Shown in pieces: positions 62,678 through 64,000 of a stretch of 64,000 nt of DNA (the stretch's first letter is position 1; each line of letters opens with the position of its first letter). Source of the stretch: an uncultured Ellagibacter sp. (GTDB lineage: Bacteria > Actinomycetota > Coriobacteriia > Coriobacteriales > Eggerthellaceae); the NCBI RefSeq assembly GCF_934636505.1, contig NZ_CAKUAL010000002.1, positions 5,786 to 69,785 on the forward strand, read 5' to 3'. The notes under the pieces are model-generated. The model did not search any database, had not been told where the DNA came from, and saw only the letters and a program-made list of their open reading frames with translations. The translations under genes and the position numbers were made by a program.

Positions 62678-64000
<1,323 letters not shown>

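Overview
The window looks like a chromosomal segment from a high-GC Gram-positive of the Coriobacteriia, most likely Eggerthellaceae. This is inferred from several features together. Codon use is GC-rich and ribosome binding sites are actinobacterial in type. Two genes look leaderless. There is a large surface protein with a variant (LGKTG) sorting signal. A fused MurT-GatD peptidoglycan amidase, a type III glutamine synthetase and an NRAMP-like transporter lacking the transition-metal residues are also present; the last matches the magnesium-transporting relatives (NRMT) first described from Eggerthella lenta. No phage, plasmid, IS element or CRISPR array is visible.

Layout. 0-16 kb: the end of an amino-acid ABC ATPase, an HtrA protease, then the growth cluster pyrH-frr-uppS-cdsA-dxr. 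A 4.6 kb antisense surface-adhesin gene separates dxr from its usual partner, an RseP-like site-2 protease. That protease has an unusual build: a winged-helix segment has been inserted and the PDZ domain is missing. A HAD phosphatase, a CmpB-type membrane protein and metA with a coupled small gene follow. 16-23 kb: rplM-rpsI, a small orphan gene in an AT-rich pocket, a nucleotidyltransferase-cysteine desulfurase fusion, a major facilitator and a FitAB/VapBC-type toxin-antitoxin pair. 23-34 kb: GSIII, htpG behind a CIRCE operator, tRNA-Thr(CGT), a LysR regulator, the MurT-GatD fusion, an LCP cell-wall ligase and rlmH. 34-39.4 kb: a complete Bce-type peptide-antibiotic sensing and resistance module. 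39.9-50.7 kb: housekeeping and stress genes (exonuclease III, folE, ACT protein, MoeA-like, UspA, DUF2064, a SpoU methyltransferase, isochorismatase, MazG, a small alarmone synthetase, an Fe-S aldo/keto reductase) and an amino-acid binding lipoprotein.

50.9-53.6 kb is an accessory pocket. It holds an Abi/HEPN defence gene, a GyrI-like protein and the wreckage of an AAA ATPase and a kptA gene. It separates the binding lipoprotein from a matching permease and ATPase (53.7-56.1 kb). 56-64 kb: RarD, then a minus-strand oxoproline operon (biotin carboxylase, DUF1445, subtilase, pxpA, NRAMP-like transporter). Its gene content resembles the B. subtilis ycsF-ycsG-ycsI-kip cluster, with a surface-anchored subtilase built in.

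The most striking observations are: (i) palindromic DNA elements sharing a conserved core, sitting in frame in the inter-domain linkers of two unrelated fusion proteins but read in different frames; (ii) the winged-helix, PDZ-less site-2 protease; (iii) the subtilase translationally coupled into the oxoproline operon; (iv) a permease carrying its own secreted N-terminal domain; (v) several well-formed operators (CIRCE, three CATG at 11-bp steps, three GTAAG/CTTAC at 11-bp steps).
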